A stretch of 64,000 bases of DNA from Pseudomonas lalkuanensis (GCF_008807375.1 NZ_CP043311.1:3824001-3888000); one strand, 5' to 3'; positions 47,734 to 57,408 are shown, numbered from the stretch's first letter. Notes: generated by a model from the sequence alone, not told the origin. A program made the numbers and translations.

Positions 47734-47818
47734 TGGTGCGGACGGAGAGACTCGAACTCTCACGCCTTGCGGCGCTGGAACCTAAATCCAGTGTGTCTAC
47801 CAATTCCACCACGTCCGC
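47734..47818 (-). tRNA. tRNA-Leu (UAG)
   Basis: 85 bases with encoded CCA, class II. The acceptor GCGGACG pairs with CGTCCGC; the anticodon stem CTGGA/TCCAG encloses TTTAGGT, giving anticodon UAG for CUA/CUN codons. There is a long variable arm and T-arm GAGAGTTCGAGTCTCTC. Confidence 0.96.
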
Positions 47819-47842
47819 GAGAGGCAACGCTTGAAACGAAAA

Positions 47843-47863
47843 CGCCAGGCACAGTGCCTGGCG
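47843..47863 (-). terminator. Terminator-like hairpin after the proximal tRNA-His
   Basis: CGCCAGGC (47843-47850) pairs with GCCTGGCG (47856-47863), followed on the minus strand by TTTTCGTTT. It lies inside the tRNA cluster, between tRNA-His and tRNA-Leu, so either the downstream pair is read through it or it acts as a processing signal. Confidence 0.7.
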
Positions 47864-47875
47864 CTCTCTCGAATA

Positions 47876-47952
47876 TGGGGTGGACGATGGGAATCGAACC
47901 CACGACACCAGGAGCCACAATCCTGTGCTCTACCAACTGAGCTACGCCCACC
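47876..47952 (-). tRNA. tRNA-His (GUG), proximal copy
   Basis: 77 bases with CCA, same features as the distal copy: extra G at the 5' end, GUG anticodon. It follows tRNA-Arg by 33 bases in the same transcript. Confidence 0.97.
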
Positions 47953-47985
47953 ATATTGCGCATTGCTTGTGCCAAATGTGCCAAA

Positions 47986-48062
47986 TGGCACGCCCGGCAG
48001 GACTCGAACCTGCGACCATCCGCTTAGAAGGCGGATGCTCTATCCAGCTGAGCTACGGGCGC
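47986..48062 (-). tRNA. tRNA-Arg (UCU)
   Basis: 77 bases with CCA. The acceptor GCGCCCG pairs with CGGGCGT/C-type 3' strand, D-arm AGCTCAGCTGGATAGAGC, anticodon stem TCCGC/GCGGA enclosing CTTCTAA, giving anticodon UCU (AGA codons), T-arm GCAGGTTCGAGTCCTGC. It is the first gene of the tRNA operon. Confidence 0.97.
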
Positions 48063-48165
48063 TTATATCTGCAAGCAGACTATAAAGCTTCGGCTTAGGT
48101 TGAATCACCTGGATTCGCCTTGGCCGTCTTACCCAGCGACAGGCTGTGCTCGACAAGCGGGGCGC

Positions 48166-48220
48166 ATGTTATAGCCAGCCCCACCCCTCGTCAACAGGAA
48201 AATTTAAAAAAATCAGAAAG
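48166..48220 (-). promoter_or_regulatory. tRNA-operon promoter with AT-rich UP element
   Basis: On the minus strand TTGACG (complement of 48189-48194), 17-base spacer, TAACAT (complement of 48166-48171; TATAAC is also present). A GC-rich GCGCCCCGC discriminator follows, as in stringently controlled stable-RNA promoters. An AT-rich block (GATTTTTTTAAATTTTCC on the minus strand) stands directly upstream of the -35 like an UP element. Confidence 0.7.
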
Positions 48221-48325
48221 ATATAGGCGTCGGGACAAAATGCAGACCACCCGCCTTTGCCCGCCCGCCCCTCCATGCGAGAATACGCGCCCTTTTTAGC
48301 CCTTCCCGATGGTTAATCTAGCGTC

Positions 48326-49180
48326 ATGACCGCACAACTGATCGACGGCAAAACGATCGCCGCCCGCCTCCGCCAGCAGATAGCCCAACGTGTCGCCGAG
48401 CGCCGCCAGCAAGGACTTCGCGTTCCCGGCCTCGCCGTGATCCTGGTCGGCAGCGATCCCGCCTCCCAGGTCTACGTCGCCCACAAGCGCAAGGACTGCG
48501 AGGAAGTCGGCTTTCTTTCCCAGGCCCATGACCTGCCCGCTAGCACCAGCCAGGCCGAACTGGCGGCGCTGATCGATCGCCTCAATGAAGACCCGGCCAT
48601 CGACGGCATCCTGGTCCAGCTGCCGCTGCCGGAGCATCTTGATGCGTCGCAACTGCTGGAACGCATCCATCCCGACAAGGATGTGGATGGTTTCCACCCT
48701 TACAACGTCGGCCGTCTGGCCCAGCGTATCCCGCTCCTCCGCCCCTGCACTCCCAAGGGCATCATGACCCTGCTGGAAAGCACTGGCGCGAACCTCTACG
48801 GCATGAACGCCGTGGTAGTGGGCGCTTCCAATATCGTGGGCCGCCCCATGGCTCTGGAACTGCTGCTGGCCGGCTGCACCGTGACCGTCACCCACCGCTT
48901 CACCAAGGATCTGGCTGGCCACGTGGCCAATGCCGACCTGGTGGTAGTGGCCGCCGGCAAGCCTGGCCTGGTCAAGGGCGAGTGGATCAAGCCCGGCGCC
49001 ATCGTCATTGACGTCGGCATCAACCGCCAAGAGGACGGCAAGCTGGTGGGCGACGTGGAATACGACGTCGCCGAGCAACGCGCCAGCTGGATCACCCCGG
49101 TTCCGGGTGGCGTTGGCCCCATGACCCGCGCCTGCCTGCTGGAGAACACCCTCTACGCAGCCGAAACGCTTCACGCCTGA
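48326..49180 (+). CDS. folD: Methylene-THF dehydrogenase/cyclohydrolase FolD
   Basis: 284 aa. The bifunctional active site is visible: Y50 and K54 in [34 protein letters not shown], the NADP site [14 protein letters not shown] and the closing [10 protein letters not shown]. It interconverts methylene-, methenyl- and formyl-tetrahydrofolate in one-carbon metabolism. It stands alone on the plus strand after the tRNA operon, with a terminator behind it. Confidence 0.96.
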   Translation: MTAQLIDGKTIAARLRQQIAQRVAERRQQGLRVPGLAVILVGSDPASQVYVAHKRKDCEEVGFLSQAHDLPASTSQAELAALIDRLNEDPAIDGILVQLPLPEHLDASQLLERIHPDKDVDGFHPYNVGRLAQRIPLLRPCTPKGIMTLLESTGANLYGMNAVVVGASNIVGRPMALELLLAGCTVTVTHRFTKDLAGHVANADLVVVAAGKPGLVKGEWIKPGAIVIDVGINRQEDGKLVGDVEYDVAEQRASWITPVPGGVGPMTRACLLENTLYAAETLHA

Positions 49181-49194
49181 TGCGAAAGGAAATA

Positions 49195-49221
49195 AAAAAG
49201 GCCGCATTCAGCGGCCTTTTT
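49195..49221. terminator. Bidirectional terminator between folD and cysS
   Basis: AAAAAGGCCGC (49195-49205) pairs with GCGGCCTTTTT (49211-49221) around ATTCA; T runs on both strands serve folD and the convergent cysS. Confidence 0.9.
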
Positions 49222-49246
49222 ACTGAGCGAATCCGACTGAGCAAAC

Positions 49247-50635
49247 TCAGTCGGCAAGACGCCAGGTAGTACCGCCCTTCCCATCTTCCAGCACCACCCC
49301 CATTGCGGTGAGCTGATCGCGGATACGGTCGGACTCGCTCCAATTCTTTTCCGCACGCGCCTGCAGGCGCGCCTGGATCAGCGCCTCAACCTCAGCTGCG
49401 TCCACCTTGCCCTCGGCACCAGCACGCAGGAAGGCATCCGGTTCCAGCTGCAATACGCCGAGCAGGCCGGCCAGTGCCTTGAGCTGCGCAGCCAGGGCAG
49501 CAGCAGCGGAAAGGTCACCGTCACGCAGGCGATTCACTTCGCGCACCATCTCGAAGAGCACAGCGCAGGCTTCCGGACTGTTGAAGTCATCGTCCATAGC
49601 AGCCGCGAAGCGCTCGACGAAGGCCTCGCCACCCGCAGGGGCGGCATCAGGGAGACCGCGAAGCGCGTGATAAAAGCGCTCCAGGGCACCCTTGGCTTCC
49701 TTCAGACTCTCCTCCGAGTAGTTGATCGGGCTGCGGTAGTGACTGGACACCAGCAGGTAGCGCACTACCTCGGGGTGGTATTTCTCCAGCACTTCGCGAA
49801 TGGTGAAGAAGTTGCCAAGGGACTTGGACATCTTCTCCCCATCCACACGCACAGCACCGGCGTGCATCCAGGACCTGGCGTAGAGCTTGCCGGTAGCCGC
49901 CTCGCTCTGGGCGATCTCGTTCTCGTGGTGCGGGAACACCAGGTCCGGACCACCGCCATGGATATCGAAAGTCTCACCCAGGCAGCAGGTGGACATCACC
50001 GAGCACTCGATGTGCCAGCCCGGACGCCCCGGCCCCCAGGGCGAGTCCCAGCTCGGCTCACCCGGCTTGGCGCCTTTCCAGAGCACGAAGTCCAGCGGGT
50101 CTTCCTTGATCTCGTCCACCTCGATGCGCGCACCGATCTTCAGCTCGTCGATCTTGCGGCGGGACAGCTTGCCGTAGCCTTCGAACTTGCCGACGCGGTA
50201 GTAGACGTCGCCATTGCCCGGGGCATAGGCAAATCCCTTGTCAATCAGGGTCTGGATCATCTCGTGCATGCCGGCGATGTGGCCAGTGGCACGTGGCTCG
50301 ATATCCGGACGCAGCACGGAGAGGCGCGCCTCGTCCTCGTGCATCGCCGCGATCATGCGCTCCACCAGCTCCTCGAACGGCTCTCCGTTGTCATTGGCGC
50401 GACGGATGATCTTGTCGTCGATGTCAGTGATGTTTCGCACGTAGGTGAGGTCGTAGCCGCGATGACGCAGCCAGCGCGCCACAACGTCAAAGGCCACCAT
50501 CACGCGGGCATGGCCGATGTGGCAGAAGTCATAGACCGTCATGCCACAGACATACATGCGCACCTGATTGCCGACCAGCGGCTGCAGCGGTTCCTTGGTC
50601 TTGCTGAGGGTGTTGTAGATCGACAGCGTCATCAT
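49247..50635 (-). CDS. cysS: Cysteinyl-tRNA synthetase
   Basis: 462 aa. It is a class I synthetase with HIGH motif ([14 protein letters not shown]), KMSKS motif ([11 protein letters not shown]) and zinc ligands in [21 protein letters not shown] and FPHHENE. The C-terminal DALR-type helix bundle ends in [13 protein letters not shown]. It charges tRNA-Cys. The first ATG (50635) overlaps the glnS stop; a second in-frame ATG follows at once (50632), so the true start could be one codon later. The two synthetase genes are translationally coupled. Confidence 0.96.
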   Translation of the reverse strand: MMTLSIYNTLSKTKEPLQPLVGNQVRMYVCGMTVYDFCHIGHARVMVAFDVVARWLRHRGYDLTYVRNITDIDDKIIRRANDNGEPFEELVERMIAAMHEDEARLSVLRPDIEPRATGHIAGMHEMIQTLIDKGFAYAPGNGDVYYRVGKFEGYGKLSRRKIDELKIGARIEVDEIKEDPLDFVLWKGAKPGEPSWDSPWGPGRPGWHIECSVMSTCCLGETFDIHGGGPDLVFPHHENEIAQSEAATGKLYARSWMHAGAVRVDGEKMSKSLGNFFTIREVLEKYHPEVVRYLLVSSHYRSPINYSEESLKEAKGALERFYHALRGLPDAAPAGGEAFVERFAAAMDDDFNSPEACAVLFEMVREVNRLRDGDLSAAAALAAQLKALAGLLGVLQLEPDAFLRAGAEGKVDAAEVEALIQARLQARAEKNWSESDRIRDQLTAMGVVLEDGKGGTTWRLAD

Positions 50636-52299
50636 TGGCCCCAGGAGTCACGCAGGGTCACGGTACGGTTGAACACCGGCTTGCCAGGCTGGGTGTCCTT
50701 CAGATCGGCGACGAAATAGCCTTCGCGCTCGAACTGGAAGCGATCTTCCGGCCGGGCCTGGGCCAGCGACGGCTCGGCGCGGCAACCGGTCAGCACCTGC
50801 AGGGAGTCCGGGTTGATATTGTCGAGGAAGCTACCACCCTCTTCCGACTTCTCCGGGTTCGCCGAACGGAACAGGCGATCGTACAGACGAACTTCGCACT
50901 CCACGCTGCCTTCGGCAGGCACCCAGTGGATCACGCCCTTGACCTTGCGGCCTTCGGGGTTCTTGCCCAGGGTGTCCGGGTCGTAGCTGCAGCGCAGTTC
51001 GACGATATTGCCGTCGGCATCCTTGATGGCCTCGTCGGCGCGGATCACGTAGCTGCCACGCAGGCGCACTTCCCCACCGGGGATCAGGCGCTTGAATCCG
51101 GCCGGCGGGACTTCCTCGAAGTCGGTGGCATCGATGTACAGCTCTCGCGAGAACGGCAGCACGCGAATACCCATGTCTTCTTTCGGGTGACGCGGCAGCT
51201 CCAGGTTTTCCACCTGGCCTTCCGGATAGTTGGTGATCACCACCTTGAGCGGGTGCAGCACGCACATGGCACGGGGCGCGCTAGCGTCCAGATGGTCACG
51301 AATGCTGAATTCCAGCATGCCGATATCCACCACGCCGCTGGCACGGTTCACACCGATCATCTCGCAGAAGTTGCGGATGGACTCGGGGGTGTAGCCGCGG
51401 CGGCGATAGCCGGACAAGGTCGACATGCGCGGATCGTCCCAGCCACTCACATGACGCTCGTCCACCAGTTGCTTGAGCTTGCGCTTGCTGGTGATGGTGT
51501 AGTTCAGGTTAAGGCGCGAGAACTCGTACTGGCGCGGCTGGGCCGGAACCGGGAGGTTTTCCAGGAACCATTCGTAAAGCGGGCGGTGATCCTCGAACTC
51601 CAGAGTGCAGATGGAGTGAGTGATGCCCTCGATGGCGTCCGACTGGCCATGGGTGAAGTCATAGCTCGGGTAGATGCACCACTTGTCACCGGTCTGGTGG
51701 TGGTGGGCATGGCGGATGCGATAGAGGATCGGATCGCGCAGATTCATGTTCGGCGAAGTCATGTCGATCTTCGCACGCAGGGAACGGGTGCCATCCGGGA
51801 ACTCACCGGCCTTCATGCGGGCGAACAGATCGAGGTTCTCGTCCACGGAGCGGTCACGGAAGGGACTGTTCTTGCCCGGCTCGGTGAGGGAGCCGCGGTA
51901 CTCGCGCATTTCTTCCGGCGACAGGTCGCAAACGAACGCCTTGCCAGCCTTGATCAGCTCGAGCGCCCAGTCATGCAACTGATCGAAGTAACCGGAGGCG
52001 TAGCGCACTTCGCCGGCCCACTGGAACCCCAGCCACTTCACGTCGCTCTCGATGGCGTCGATGTACTCCTGGTCTTCCTTGGCCGGGTTCGTGTCGTCGA
52101 AACGCAGGTGGCAGTCACCACCGAACTCCTTGGCCAGGCCGAAGTTCAGGCAGATCGACTTGGCATGGCCGATGTGCAGGTAACCATTGGGCTCCGGCGG
52201 GAAGCGGGTGACGATCTTGGTGTGCTTGCCGGCGTCCAGATCCGCCTGAACGATCTGGCGCAGGAAGTTGGAAGCGGCGGGAGTCTCTGGCTTGCTCAT
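50632..52299 (-). CDS. glnS: Glutaminyl-tRNA synthetase
   Basis: 555 aa. It is a class I enzyme with [25 protein letters not shown] (HIGH motif), [16 protein letters not shown], and the KMSKS-equivalent [12 protein letters not shown]. The C-terminal beta-barrel anticodon domains run from about residue 340. It charges tRNA-Gln directly. AAGGACCCC precedes the start. Divergent from ppiB with a 122-base gap containing a 6-bp inverted repeat (CTGTCA-N6-TGACAG, 52372-52389). Confidence 0.96.
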   Translation of the reverse strand: MSKPETPAASNFLRQIVQADLDAGKHTKIVTRFPPEPNGYLHIGHAKSICLNFGLAKEFGGDCHLRFDDTNPAKEDQEYIDAIESDVKWLGFQWAGEVRYASGYFDQLHDWALELIKAGKAFVCDLSPEEMREYRGSLTEPGKNSPFRDRSVDENLDLFARMKAGEFPDGTRSLRAKIDMTSPNMNLRDPILYRIRHAHHHQTGDKWCIYPSYDFTHGQSDAIEGITHSICTLEFEDHRPLYEWFLENLPVPAQPRQYEFSRLNLNYTITSKRKLKQLVDERHVSGWDDPRMSTLSGYRRRGYTPESIRNFCEMIGVNRASGVVDIGMLEFSIRDHLDASAPRAMCVLHPLKVVITNYPEGQVENLELPRHPKEDMGIRVLPFSRELYIDATDFEEVPPAGFKRLIPGGEVRLRGSYVIRADEAIKDADGNIVELRCSYDPDTLGKNPEGRKVKGVIHWVPAEGSVECEVRLYDRLFRSANPEKSEEGGSFLDNINPDSLQVLTGCRAEPSLAQARPEDRFQFEREGYFVADLKDTQPGKPVFNRTVTLRDSWGQ

Positions 52300-52421
52300 G
52301 GGGTCCTTAGATCTAGCTGGTGCGCGGCTCAGGGTAGGCCGGCCAAATCAAAGCGCTTATCATAGCCGAAGCTGTCAATCCCCTGACAGGCCTTGGATTT
52401 CTCGATAGAGCGAATAGCCCA

Positions 52422-52916
52422 ATGATCAAGCTGCATACCAACCATGGCGTCATCACCCTGCAACTCTTCGAAGACAAAGCCCCGGAAACCGTGGCCAACT
52501 TCAAGGAGTACGTGAAGTCCGGCCACTACGACGGCACCGTCTTCCACCGCGTGATCGGCAACTTCATGATCCAGGGCGGCGGTTTCGAGCCGGGCATGAA
52601 GCAGAAGTCCACCCGCGCCCCGATCAAGAACGAGGCCAACAATGGCCTGTCCAACAAGGTCGGCACCATCGCCATGGCTCGCACCATGGAACCACACTCG
52701 GCCTCCGCGCAGTTCTTCATCAACGTGGCCGACAACACCTTCCTGAACCACAGCGCGCCGACCGTGCAGGGCTGGGGCTACGCCGTATTCGGCGAAGTGG
52801 TCGAAGGTATGGACGTGGTGAACAAGATCAAGGCCGTGGCCACTACCATGAAGGCCGGCCACCAGGACGTCCCGGTCGATGACGTGATCATCGAGAAGGC
52901 CGAGATCGTCGAGTGA
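52422..52916 (+). CDS. ppiB: Cytoplasmic cyclophilin PpiB
   Basis: 164 aa, one cyclophilin domain. The catalytic Arg and surrounding motif [15 protein letters not shown] are present, as are [17 protein letters not shown] and [17 protein letters not shown]. There is no signal peptide, so it is the cytoplasmic PpiB rather than periplasmic PpiA. It speeds proline isomerisation during folding. Its stop overlaps the GTG start of lpxH by four bases. Confidence 0.95.
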   Translation: MIKLHTNHGVITLQLFEDKAPETVANFKEYVKSGHYDGTVFHRVIGNFMIQGGGFEPGMKQKSTRAPIKNEANNGLSNKVGTIAMARTMEPHSASAQFFINVADNTFLNHSAPTVQGWGYAVFGEVVEGMDVVNKIKAVATTMKAGHQDVPVDDVIIEKAEIVE

Positions 52917-53635
52917 TATTGCTGATCTCCGATCTGCATCTTGAAGAGGAACGCCCGGACATCACCCGGGCGTTTCTTCATTTCCTGCAGACCCGCGCAC
53001 CGCAAGCCGAAGCCCTCTACATCCTCGGCGACTTCTTCGAAGCCTGGATCGGCGACGACGCCATGACCCCCTTCCAGCATTCCATCGCTCAGGCGCTGCG
53101 CAAGCTGTCCGATGGCGGCACACGCATTTTCCTGATGCACGGTAACCGCGACTTCATGATCGGCAAGGCCTTCTGCCGCGAGGCCGGCTGCAGCCTGCTG
53201 GCCGACCCCAGCCTGGTACGGATGAACGGCGAGCCGGTACTCCTGATGCACGGAGACAGCCTCTGCACCCAGGACGAGGCCTACATGCGCCTACGCAAGT
53301 GGCTGCGCAACCCGGCGAGCCTGTTCATTCTGCGTAACCTGCCACTGACCACCCGGTACAAACTGGCGCGCAAGCTACGCAAGGAAAGCCGGATGCAAAC
53401 CCCGCAGAAGGCGGCGGAAATTACTGACGTCACCCCGGAAGAGATCCCGCGCATCCTTCGCCAGCATGGTGTCCGGACGCTAATCCATGGCCACACGCAC
53501 CGCCCCGCGACACACGAACTGCAGCTGGACGGCCAACCCGCCCGCCGCATCGTTCTCGGCGATTGGGATCGACGCGGCTGGGCCCTTCAGGTAGATGAGA
53601 ACGGTTTTCTGCAACACTCGTTCGACCTCATCTGA
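52913..53635 (+). CDS. lpxH: UDP-2,3-diacylglucosamine hydrolase LpxH
   Basis: 240 aa, GTG start overlapping the ppiB TGA (GTGA). It is a calcineurin-like phosphoesterase with metal motifs D7-L-H9, [29 protein letters not shown] and the closing HGHTHRP. It cleaves UDP-2,3-diacylglucosamine to lipid X, the fourth step of lipid A synthesis, at the inner face of the membrane. The frequent ppiB-lpxH pairing seen in Pseudomonas supports the call. Confidence 0.95.
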   Translation: MILLISDLHLEEERPDITRAFLHFLQTRAPQAEALYILGDFFEAWIGDDAMTPFQHSIAQALRKLSDGGTRIFLMHGNRDFMIGKAFCREAGCSLLADPSLVRMNGEPVLLMHGDSLCTQDEAYMRLRKWLRNPASLFILRNLPLTTRYKLARKLRKESRMQTPQKAAEITDVTPEEIPRILRQHGVRTLIHGHTHRPATHELQLDGQPARRIVLGDWDRRGWALQVDENGFLQHSFDLI

Positions 53636-53738
53636 AACTTCCTACGAGACGCCCTCCCCAGGCCGGCACTCCTCCCCTTGACGAGGTGGCAGCCGGCCAT
53701 CAGCATCGCCGCTCCCGATTCATTGTCACGGAGCGACC

Positions 53739-55079
53739 ATGCCATTCACCAAGGCACAACTCATCAAATACCTGGGCGGCCCCGCTCTTCTCGCCGTCAT
53801 TGGCTTTGCCCTGTTCAACGGCATTTTCTTCTACAACGAAGCAGGTTTCGCCACTCACGTACGGACCATATTCGGTGAAGAGAAGGTGGTGGAAGATGTC
53901 GGCTATGCCACCAAATGGTTCGGCCGCGCGACCCCCTGGAAGAAAGCACTCAGCGTACAGTCGGTGCTGACCGAGGCACTGGAAAAGAGCAGGAACAGCG
54001 ACAGCGACAACGATTCACTCGGCGCCACCATCGAAGCCTTCCCGATCGTGTTCCTCGGCAACGTCGATGCCAAGGTGGAATCTTCCGCTCGCTTCCGCCT
54101 GCCCGGCGGCGACCAGTTCCTCAGGATCGCCCAGGAATATCGCAACCCCGAGAACTTCATCGGAACGGCGCTGGTTCCGGCCATCAAGGAAACCTTGCAG
54201 GCCACCGCTTCACTGATGAGTGCCGACGATTTCTACGCTGGCGCACGCAGCGAGTTCGCCGCCGAGTTCGAGAACCAGCTCAACGACGGTCTCTACCTGA
54301 TCAAACGCAAGGAAGTCCGTGGCCCGCGCGGTGCTCTCCCCCATCAGACTGCCATTCTCCAGGCCGGCACCGAGCAAGGCAGCTTCGGCGACAACAGTGC
54401 CAGCCAGTTCGTCACCGAGAAGGTGGTAGACGCCAAGGGCATTGCGGTCCGCAAGCAACAGCAATTCCGCAAGTACGGCGTCGAGGTGGTCGAGGCGCGT
54501 ATCACCAACGTCGACCCCAATCCGCAATACAAACAACGCATGGTCAAGGTCCAGCAAGCCCTGGCCGAGTTGGCGGTGGCCAGGCAGAACCGCCTGAAGG
54601 AAGAAGAAGAGAAACTGCTGGTGACCGCCCGCGGCGAAAAAGAAGTGGAAGCTCGTCGCCAGGAGACCCTGCGCGATCAGATCGAACGCACCACCCAGGC
54701 GGAAACCGAGAAGCAGCTGGCGATCATCAACGCCGAACGCGAGAAAGGCCGCGCCGAGATCGAAAAGCAAACTGCCGAGCTGCTGCGTGACAAGGCCTCG
54801 ATCACTGCAGACGCCACCAAGATCACCGCAGACGCCGACGCCTACGCCCGCGAAGCGGTAATCAAGGCCGACGGCGCACTGCAACCCAAGCTCGATGCCC
54901 TGATCGCCATCAACAAGGTATGGGCTGAAGCGGCAGCCAAGGCGCCAGTCCCCAGCGTGATGATGGCCGGCGGGCAAAGCGCCGCCAGCAGCCGCCAGGA
55001 CGAAATCGGCCAACTGATGGGCGTCCTCGCCACAAAGGCGGCGAGAGACCTGGCCCTGGATATGAAAGTGAAGGAATAG
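53739..55079 (+). CDS. SPFH/band-7 membrane protein
   Basis: 446 aa. It has one N-terminal membrane span (about residues 13-33, GGPALLAVIGFALFNGIFFY), a region resembling an SPFH/band-7 domain, then a long charged coiled coil (about residues 270-370, QNRLKEEEEKLLVTARGEKEVEARRQETLRDQIERT...). The closing part (DADAYAREAVIKADGALQPKLDALIAINKVWAEAAAK) is like flotillin/prohibitin tails. Such proteins form oligomeric membrane scaffolds. No NfeD-like or protease partner lies nearby. Role unknown. Confidence 0.75.
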   Translation: MPFTKAQLIKYLGGPALLAVIGFALFNGIFFYNEAGFATHVRTIFGEEKVVEDVGYATKWFGRATPWKKALSVQSVLTEALEKSRNSDSDNDSLGATIEAFPIVFLGNVDAKVESSARFRLPGGDQFLRIAQEYRNPENFIGTALVPAIKETLQATASLMSADDFYAGARSEFAAEFENQLNDGLYLIKRKEVRGPRGALPHQTAILQAGTEQGSFGDNSASQFVTEKVVDAKGIAVRKQQQFRKYGVEVVEARITNVDPNPQYKQRMVKVQQALAELAVARQNRLKEEEEKLLVTARGEKEVEARRQETLRDQIERTTQAETEKQLAIINAEREKGRAEIEKQTAELLRDKASITADATKITADADAYAREAVIKADGALQPKLDALIAINKVWAEAAAKAPVPSVMMAGGQSAASSRQDEIGQLMGVLATKAARDLALDMKVKE

Positions 55080-55090
55080 GCCACAGACGA

Positions 55091-55114
55091 AAAAGCGCCC
55101 CGCGGGGCGCTTTT
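55091..55114. terminator. Bidirectional terminator between the SPFH gene and miaE
   Basis: AAAAGCGCCCC (55091-55101) pairs with GGGGCGCTTTT (55104-55114); T runs on both strands between converging genes. Confidence 0.9.
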
Positions 55115-55115
55115 C

Positions 55116-55727
55116 TCATCTTGCTGAGGCCGGCACACCGCTATGGAAGCGGAATTCCTCGTCCGGTGACTCGATCAACTCCCGCTCGGCCACCCTCACC
55201 TTCTCGATGGTGCGATCCACGTCCCGCGCCTCACCGAACTGGTACGCAAGCTTCAGGTAACCCTGGTAATGACGAGACTCGCTCTTCAACAGGCCGCCAT
55301 AGAACTTGCCCAGCTCCTCATCCAGATGCGGCACCAGTGCCTCGAAACGCTCGCAGGAGCGAGCCTCGATGAAGGCCCCCACCACTAGCGTGTCCACCAG
55401 CTTCTGCGGTTCGTGGTTGCGCACCAGCTTGCGCAGGCCCGATGCGTACCGGGAGGCTGAAACGGGCTTCAGGTCGATCTTGCGACGCTTCATGATGCGC
55501 AGCACCTGCTCGTGGTGCACGAGTTCCTCGCGGGCCAGACGCGACATGAAGTTGATCAGGTCCAGGTGGGTGGCGTACTTGGCCATCAGCGCCATCGCCG
55601 TGGAGGCTGCCTTGAACTCGTTGTTCTTGTGGTCGATCAGCAGGGTTTCCTGATCGGCCAGCGCGGCCGCCACCCAGGCATCGGGGGTACGGCAGCCAAG
55701 AAAGTCATGGATTTCAGGCAGGTTCAC
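55116..55727 (-). CDS. miaE: tRNA 2-methylthio-N6-isopentenyladenosine hydroxylase MiaE
   Basis: 203 aa. It is a ferritin-like diiron enzyme: metal-binding Glu/His in NNEFKAASTAMALMAKY, SRLAREELVHHEQVLRIM and GAFIEARSCERFEAL with later SESRHYQGYLKLA. It hydroxylates ms2i6A at position 37 of tRNAs reading UNN codons, an oxygen-dependent step. It is divergent from the universal stress protein gene; the Anr box at 55,821 lies about 100 bases before its start and could affect it. Confidence 0.93.
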   Translation of the reverse strand: MNLPEIHDFLGCRTPDAWVAAALADQETLLIDHKNNEFKAASTAMALMAKYATHLDLINFMSRLAREELVHHEQVLRIMKRRKIDLKPVSASRYASGLRKLVRNHEPQKLVDTLVVGAFIEARSCERFEALVPHLDEELGKFYGGLLKSESRHYQGYLKLAYQFGEARDVDRTIEKVRVAERELIESPDEEFRFHSGVPASAR

Positions 55728-55820
55728 AAGCGGCTCTCATCATGCTGGGTGCCACGCTGGCCGGGCTCCCGAAGGCGGAGCATTATACGAATGCAGGACG
55801 CGACGACCAGCCCGAGCCAC

Positions 55821-55863
55821 TTGATATATATCAAGAACACCAAAGCTGAATCGGGACTACATT
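55821..55863 (+). promoter_or_regulatory. Anr/FNR box and promoter of the universal stress protein gene
   Basis: TTGATATATATCAA (55821-55834) is a perfect Anr/FNR site (TTGAT-N4-ATCAA). TACATT at 55858-55863 is a usable -10 that would place the site centre about 41.5 bases before the start point, the standard class II activator position. Confidence 0.8.
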
Positions 55864-55901
55864 TGTTTTGGCTATAAGCTATCGACAGGGAGACGAGGAC
55901 C

Positions 55902-56765
55902 ATGCAAGCCATTCGCAGCATTCTGGTGGTATTGGAGCCGGACCGGCCGGAAGGTCTTGCCCTGAAAAGGGCAAAACTGATCGCCGGGGTGACCCAGTCG
56001 CATCTGCACCTTCTGATTTGCGACCGCAAGGGCAATCATGCCGATTACCTCAGCGACCTGGCCGATTCGCTCAAGGCTGAAGGGTACAGCGTGACTACCC
56101 AGGAGGCGTGGCTGGAAAATCTGCACCAGACCATCATCGCCGCCCAGCAAGCCGAGGGCTGTGGCCTGGTGATCAAGCAGCACGTGCCGGACAACCCGCT
56201 CAAAAAGGCGATCCTCACCCCTGATGACTGGAAGCTCCTGCGTTACTGCCCGGGGCCGGTCCTGATGGTCAAGACCGACAAGCCGTGGAGCGGCGGCAAC
56301 ATCCTCGCTGCCGTGGACGTGGGCAATAGCGACGGAGAGCACCGCACCCTGCACGCCACCATCGTCAGCCACGGCTACGACATCGCCAGTCTCGCCCACG
56401 GTACTCTCCACGTGATCAGCGCCCACCCATCGCCCATGCTCTCGGCGGCGGATCCGACCTTCCAGCTCAAGGAAACCATCGAGGCCCGCTATCGCGACGA
56501 ATGCCGCGCCTTCCAGGCCGAGTACGACGTAAGCGACGAAAGGCTGCATATCGAAGAAGGTCCGGCCGACGTGCTGATCCCCTTTGTCGCCCACAAACTG
56601 GAAGCAGCGGTCACCGTGATCGGCACCGTGGCGCGCTCCGGCCTGTCCGGCGCGTTGATCGGCAATACCGCTGAAGTGGTGCTGGACACGCTGGAAAGCG
56701 ATGTCCTGGTGCTCAAGCCCGAGGCAATCATCGCCCACCTCGAGGAACTGGTCGCCCAGCGCTGA
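55902..56765 (+). CDS. Universal stress protein with two Usp domains (UspE-like)
   Basis: 287 aa with two tandem Usp domains. The first (residues 1-140, MQAIRSILVVLEPDRPEGLALKRAKLIA) lacks the classic ATP loop; the second (about 145-287) ends in GTVARSGLSGALIGNTAEVVL, which matches the Gx2Gx9G(S/T) nucleotide-binding pattern of UspE. Such proteins support survival under oxygen limitation in Pseudomonas, consistent with the Anr box upstream. The ribosome site GACGAGGACC precedes ATG 55902. A terminator follows. Confidence 0.9.
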   Translation: MQAIRSILVVLEPDRPEGLALKRAKLIAGVTQSHLHLLICDRKGNHADYLSDLADSLKAEGYSVTTQEAWLENLHQTIIAAQQAEGCGLVIKQHVPDNPLKKAILTPDDWKLLRYCPGPVLMVKTDKPWSGGNILAAVDVGNSDGEHRTLHATIVSHGYDIASLAHGTLHVISAHPSPMLSAADPTFQLKETIEARYRDECRAFQAEYDVSDERLHIEEGPADVLIPFVAHKLEAAVTVIGTVARSGLSGALIGNTAEVVLDTLESDVLVLKPEAIIAHLEELVAQR

Positions 56766-56781
56766 TCGCGCCGTGATGAAG

Positions 56782-56806
56782 AAAGCCGCCTGATGGCGGC
56801 TTTTTT
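56782..56806. terminator. Terminator after the universal stress protein gene
   Basis: AAAGCCGCC (56782-56790) pairs with GGCGGCTTT (56795-56803) around TGAT, followed by T residues; it also faces the convergent DUF1289 gene. Confidence 0.9.
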
Positions 56807-56813
56807 CATGCGA

Positions 56814-57290
56814 TCAGACCCGACTCTCGACACCCTCACGCAAGAAGCGCGGCGCGATATAGCGTTCGTAATGGGCTTCGGACAACAGGAAGAATTCCCG
56901 ATCAATGGCCTCCCGCAGATCCGGCAGTGCCCAGCCGCGGAACTCGGGAAGCAGCGCAATACCGTAGGCATCCAGGCGATGGATCATGCGCGAGCCCCGC
57001 GCGATCAACTGGTAAGCCCAGCAATAGTGGGACTGTTCGGGCACGAATCGCACCTGCCGCTGTTCGAGCTGCTGGCGCAGACGCTGCGGGTCGAACACTT
57101 CCAGCTTGGCCGCCATCACCTGCACCAGAAGGATTTCCAGGCGCCGCCACACCGCACGCTTCTCCTCCTCGTTGTAGAGGTTCCAGTTCACCACCTCATG
57201 GTGGAAGCGCTTGCAGCCGCGGCACACGTGGTCCCCGTAGACAGTGGAACAGAGGCCGACGCAAGGCGTCTTGATGCGCTGGTTGGACAT
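56814..57290 (-). CDS. DUF1289 four-cysteine protein
   Basis: 158 aa. The N-terminal DUF1289 motif is complete: C10-x3-C14 and C23-x2-C26 (TPCVGLCSTVYGDHVCRGCKRFHHEVVNWN), likely a small metal site. The remaining 120 residues are helical and specific to Pseudomonas-like members, longer than the short DUF1289 proteins of other bacteria. Cytoplasmic, function unknown. It is divergent from acnB with a 401-base gap. Confidence 0.85.
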   Translation of the reverse strand: MSNQRIKTPCVGLCSTVYGDHVCRGCKRFHHEVVNWNLYNEEEKRAVWRRLEILLVQVMAAKLEVFDPQRLRQQLEQRQVRFVPEQSHYCWAYQLIARGSRMIHRLDAYGIALLPEFRGWALPDLREAIDREFFLLSEAHYERYIAPRFLREGVESRV

Positions 57291-57379
57291 GGCGGAAGCG
57301 GATTCGGCAGGTGAAACGGGCCGGCCATCTTAGCCCTTTGTCCAGTCAGGGTCACCCTCAGGGAAATAGGGATTTCGTC

Positions 57380-57408
57380 TTAACTTTGTCGAGCCTTTCC
57401 TTTAGAAT
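57380..57408 (+). promoter_or_regulatory. Likely acnB promoter
   Basis: TTAACT (57380-57385), 17-base spacer, TAGAAT (57403-57408). Transcription would start near 57,414, giving a leader of roughly 280 bases before acnB. Confidence 0.55.

Noticed and set aside
47970..47987. TGCCAAATG tandem repeat as a possible CRISPR or attachment site
   Set aside because: Only two 9-bp copies between tRNA genes; no integrase or genomic island is present in the window.
52372..52389. CTGTCA-N6-TGACAG between glnS and ppiB as an operator
   Set aside because: Only six-base arms and no regulator or conservation data; listed within the glnS entry but not claimed.
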